DNA of 7,570 bases from contig JAKAHE010000103.1 in NCBI GenBank assembly GCA_021815285.1, positions 1 through 7,570 on the forward strand, in the 5' to 3' direction. Numbering within the stretch: the stretch's first letter is position 1; every line of letters starts with the position of its first letter. Below the pieces are notes generated by a model that was not told where the DNA came from, did not search any database, and saw nothing but the letters and a program-made list of their open reading frames with translations. Source of the stretch: Nitrospirota bacterium. GTDB lineage: Bacteria > Nitrospirota > JACRHJ01. Positions 6,714 through 7,570 of the stretch are shown piece after piece. The position numbers and the translations under genes are program-made.

Positions 6714-7570
6714 ATGGGCAATCTGAAAGGCAGTAAATCAGGCAGTGATTTCGCGGCGGCATTCAGGTTCTCGATGCTGGCTATCTATACGATACCAATG
6801 TTCGTAATCGCTTACATCTATATACAATACATATACCCGATGCTCTCCGCCGGGGACGGCAACAAGGCGATAGGCGTCATGGCGGTTCTCGTCCTCGCCG
6901 TCATTCTCTCCCTGCTCGGCCTGGCGCACCTCTCAAAAACATTCAAAAAAGAAGGAGATACCTTGACACGCCTCGACGAGCGCATGCGGATTTTCTTAAA
7001 CGCCACAAAACGCTTTGACGAGGTTGGATACTCGGACCTGCTCATAGATTCCATAGCGCAATCCGCAAGGGATGTCCTGGATACGGAGGCGAGTTCGCTT
7101 CTTTTGTTCGACAAGAAAGGCCTGCTGAAAGTCGAGTATGTCGAAGGCTCAAAGGCGGCGGCATGCTCGATGAAGGGCCGGACGCTTCAAGCGGGGCAGG
7201 GAATAGCCGGCTGGTCTGCAAGGGAGATGCGGCCTATTATAGTAAACGATGTGAAATCCGACACGCGCTTTGATGAAAAACTGGACAGGGAGTGCGGATT
7301 TGACACCAGATCTGTTATGTGCGCCCCGCTCGTTTTCGCCGACCGTAACTTAGGCGTCCTGGAGGTCATAAACAAGCATGACGGCGCCGGCTTTTCCGAG
7401 GGCGACCTAAAGACACTGGTTTCGCTAACGGAGAGGGCGGCTTCGGCCATACACCGTCTGAAGGTGGAAGAGGAAATGAAATCGGACTTTGTCCATATGT
7501 TCGACATACTGATGATTGCAATCGATAATTACATGCCTGAAAAAAAAGGTCGTTCGAGGAGGGTTTCACG
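6714..7570 (+). CDS. Membrane-anchored GAF-domain protein running into an HD-type domain (partial, 3' end outside window)
   Basis: The reading frame is open from ATG 6714 to the window end (285 complete codons). GGGAG at 6702-6706 lies 7 nt upstream of the ATG. Two membrane segments are visible, about 17-43 and 53-72, followed by a charged linker (74-100) and a GAF domain (about 105-250). The GAF domain shows SLLLFD (128-133), GIAGWSAR (163-170), the MRPIIVNDV stretch (172-180), APLVFADRNLGVLEVINK (204-221) and FSEGDLKTL (227-235). After a short helix, residues 258-285 (DFVHMFDILMIAIDNYMPEKKGRSRRVS, cited by position) resemble the start of an HD-GYP/HD domain, where E276 fits the conserved Glu but position 280 is Arg rather than the expected His. 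A likely role is a sensory protein, perhaps of cyclic-di-GMP turnover or a degenerate derivative. The GAF ligand is unknown, and the output domain cannot be confirmed here. Confidence 0.85.
   Translation, partial: MGNLKGSKSGSDFAAAFRFSMLAIYTIPMFVIAYIYIQYIYPMLSAGDGNKAIGVMAVLVLAVILSLLGLAHLSKTFKKEGDTLTRLDERMRIFLNATKRFDEVGYSDLLIDSIAQSARDVLDTEASSLLLFDKKGLLKVEYVEGSKAAACSMKGRTLQAGQGIAGWSAREMRPIIVNDVKSDTRFDEKLDRECGFDTRSVMCAPLVFADRNLGVLEVINKHDGAGFSEGDLKTLVSLTERAASAIHRLKVEEEMKSDFVHMFDILMIAIDNYMPEKKGRSRRVS

Overview
The window carries a complete qmoABC operon, coding for the quinone-interacting membrane-bound oxidoreductase that exchanges electrons between the quinone pool and APS reductase (AprBA). This points to a bacterium with dissimilatory sulfur metabolism, most likely an anaerobic sulfate reducer. 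Lineage cannot be fixed from the sequence. The DNA is GC-rich, yet all plus-strand genes use ATA (Ile) and AGG (Arg) freely. A single-polypeptide QmoC with its own cytochrome b domain fits Desulfobacterota or Nitrospirota type organisms better than Gram-positive sulfate reducers, which often lack qmoC. That lineage remark is inference.

Layout. Positions 1-92 are a short leader containing a nearly perfect 32-nt AT-rich palindrome (4-35); any sat/aprBA genes would lie upstream, outside the window. Positions 93-4780 hold qmoA, qmoB and qmoC, separated by 4 and 10 nt, each with a good ribosome binding site, the one for qmoC overlapping the qmoB stop. A strong intrinsic terminator (4869-4904) closes the operon. 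Positions 5011-6228 encode a membrane-anchored, probably exported protein of unknown function, rich in Trp and Tyr. A small helical protein of about 82 residues lies convergently on the minus strand (6274-6522). It is divergent from a partial plus-strand gene (6714 to the window end) for a membrane-anchored GAF-domain protein that appears to run into an HD or HD-GYP domain. The 188-nt divergent intergenic region holds a near-consensus sigma-70 promoter for the minus-strand gene, a plausible -10 for the plus-strand gene, and two short dyads.

How the genes work together. QmoC (two [4Fe-4S] clusters plus a haem b membrane domain) handles quinol, and the soluble HdrA-like flavoproteins QmoA and QmoB (FAD, ferredoxin clusters, and an MvhD-like domain on QmoB) relay electrons to or from APS reductase. 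The last three genes show no evident functional link to Qmo and are separated from it by the terminator. No CRISPR array, tRNA, rRNA or mobile element was found. The Qmo operon itself is a known system. The least explained parts are the 405-residue exported protein, the small divergent protein with its operator-like site, and an apparent loss of a metal-ligand position at the start of the HD region of the GAF protein.
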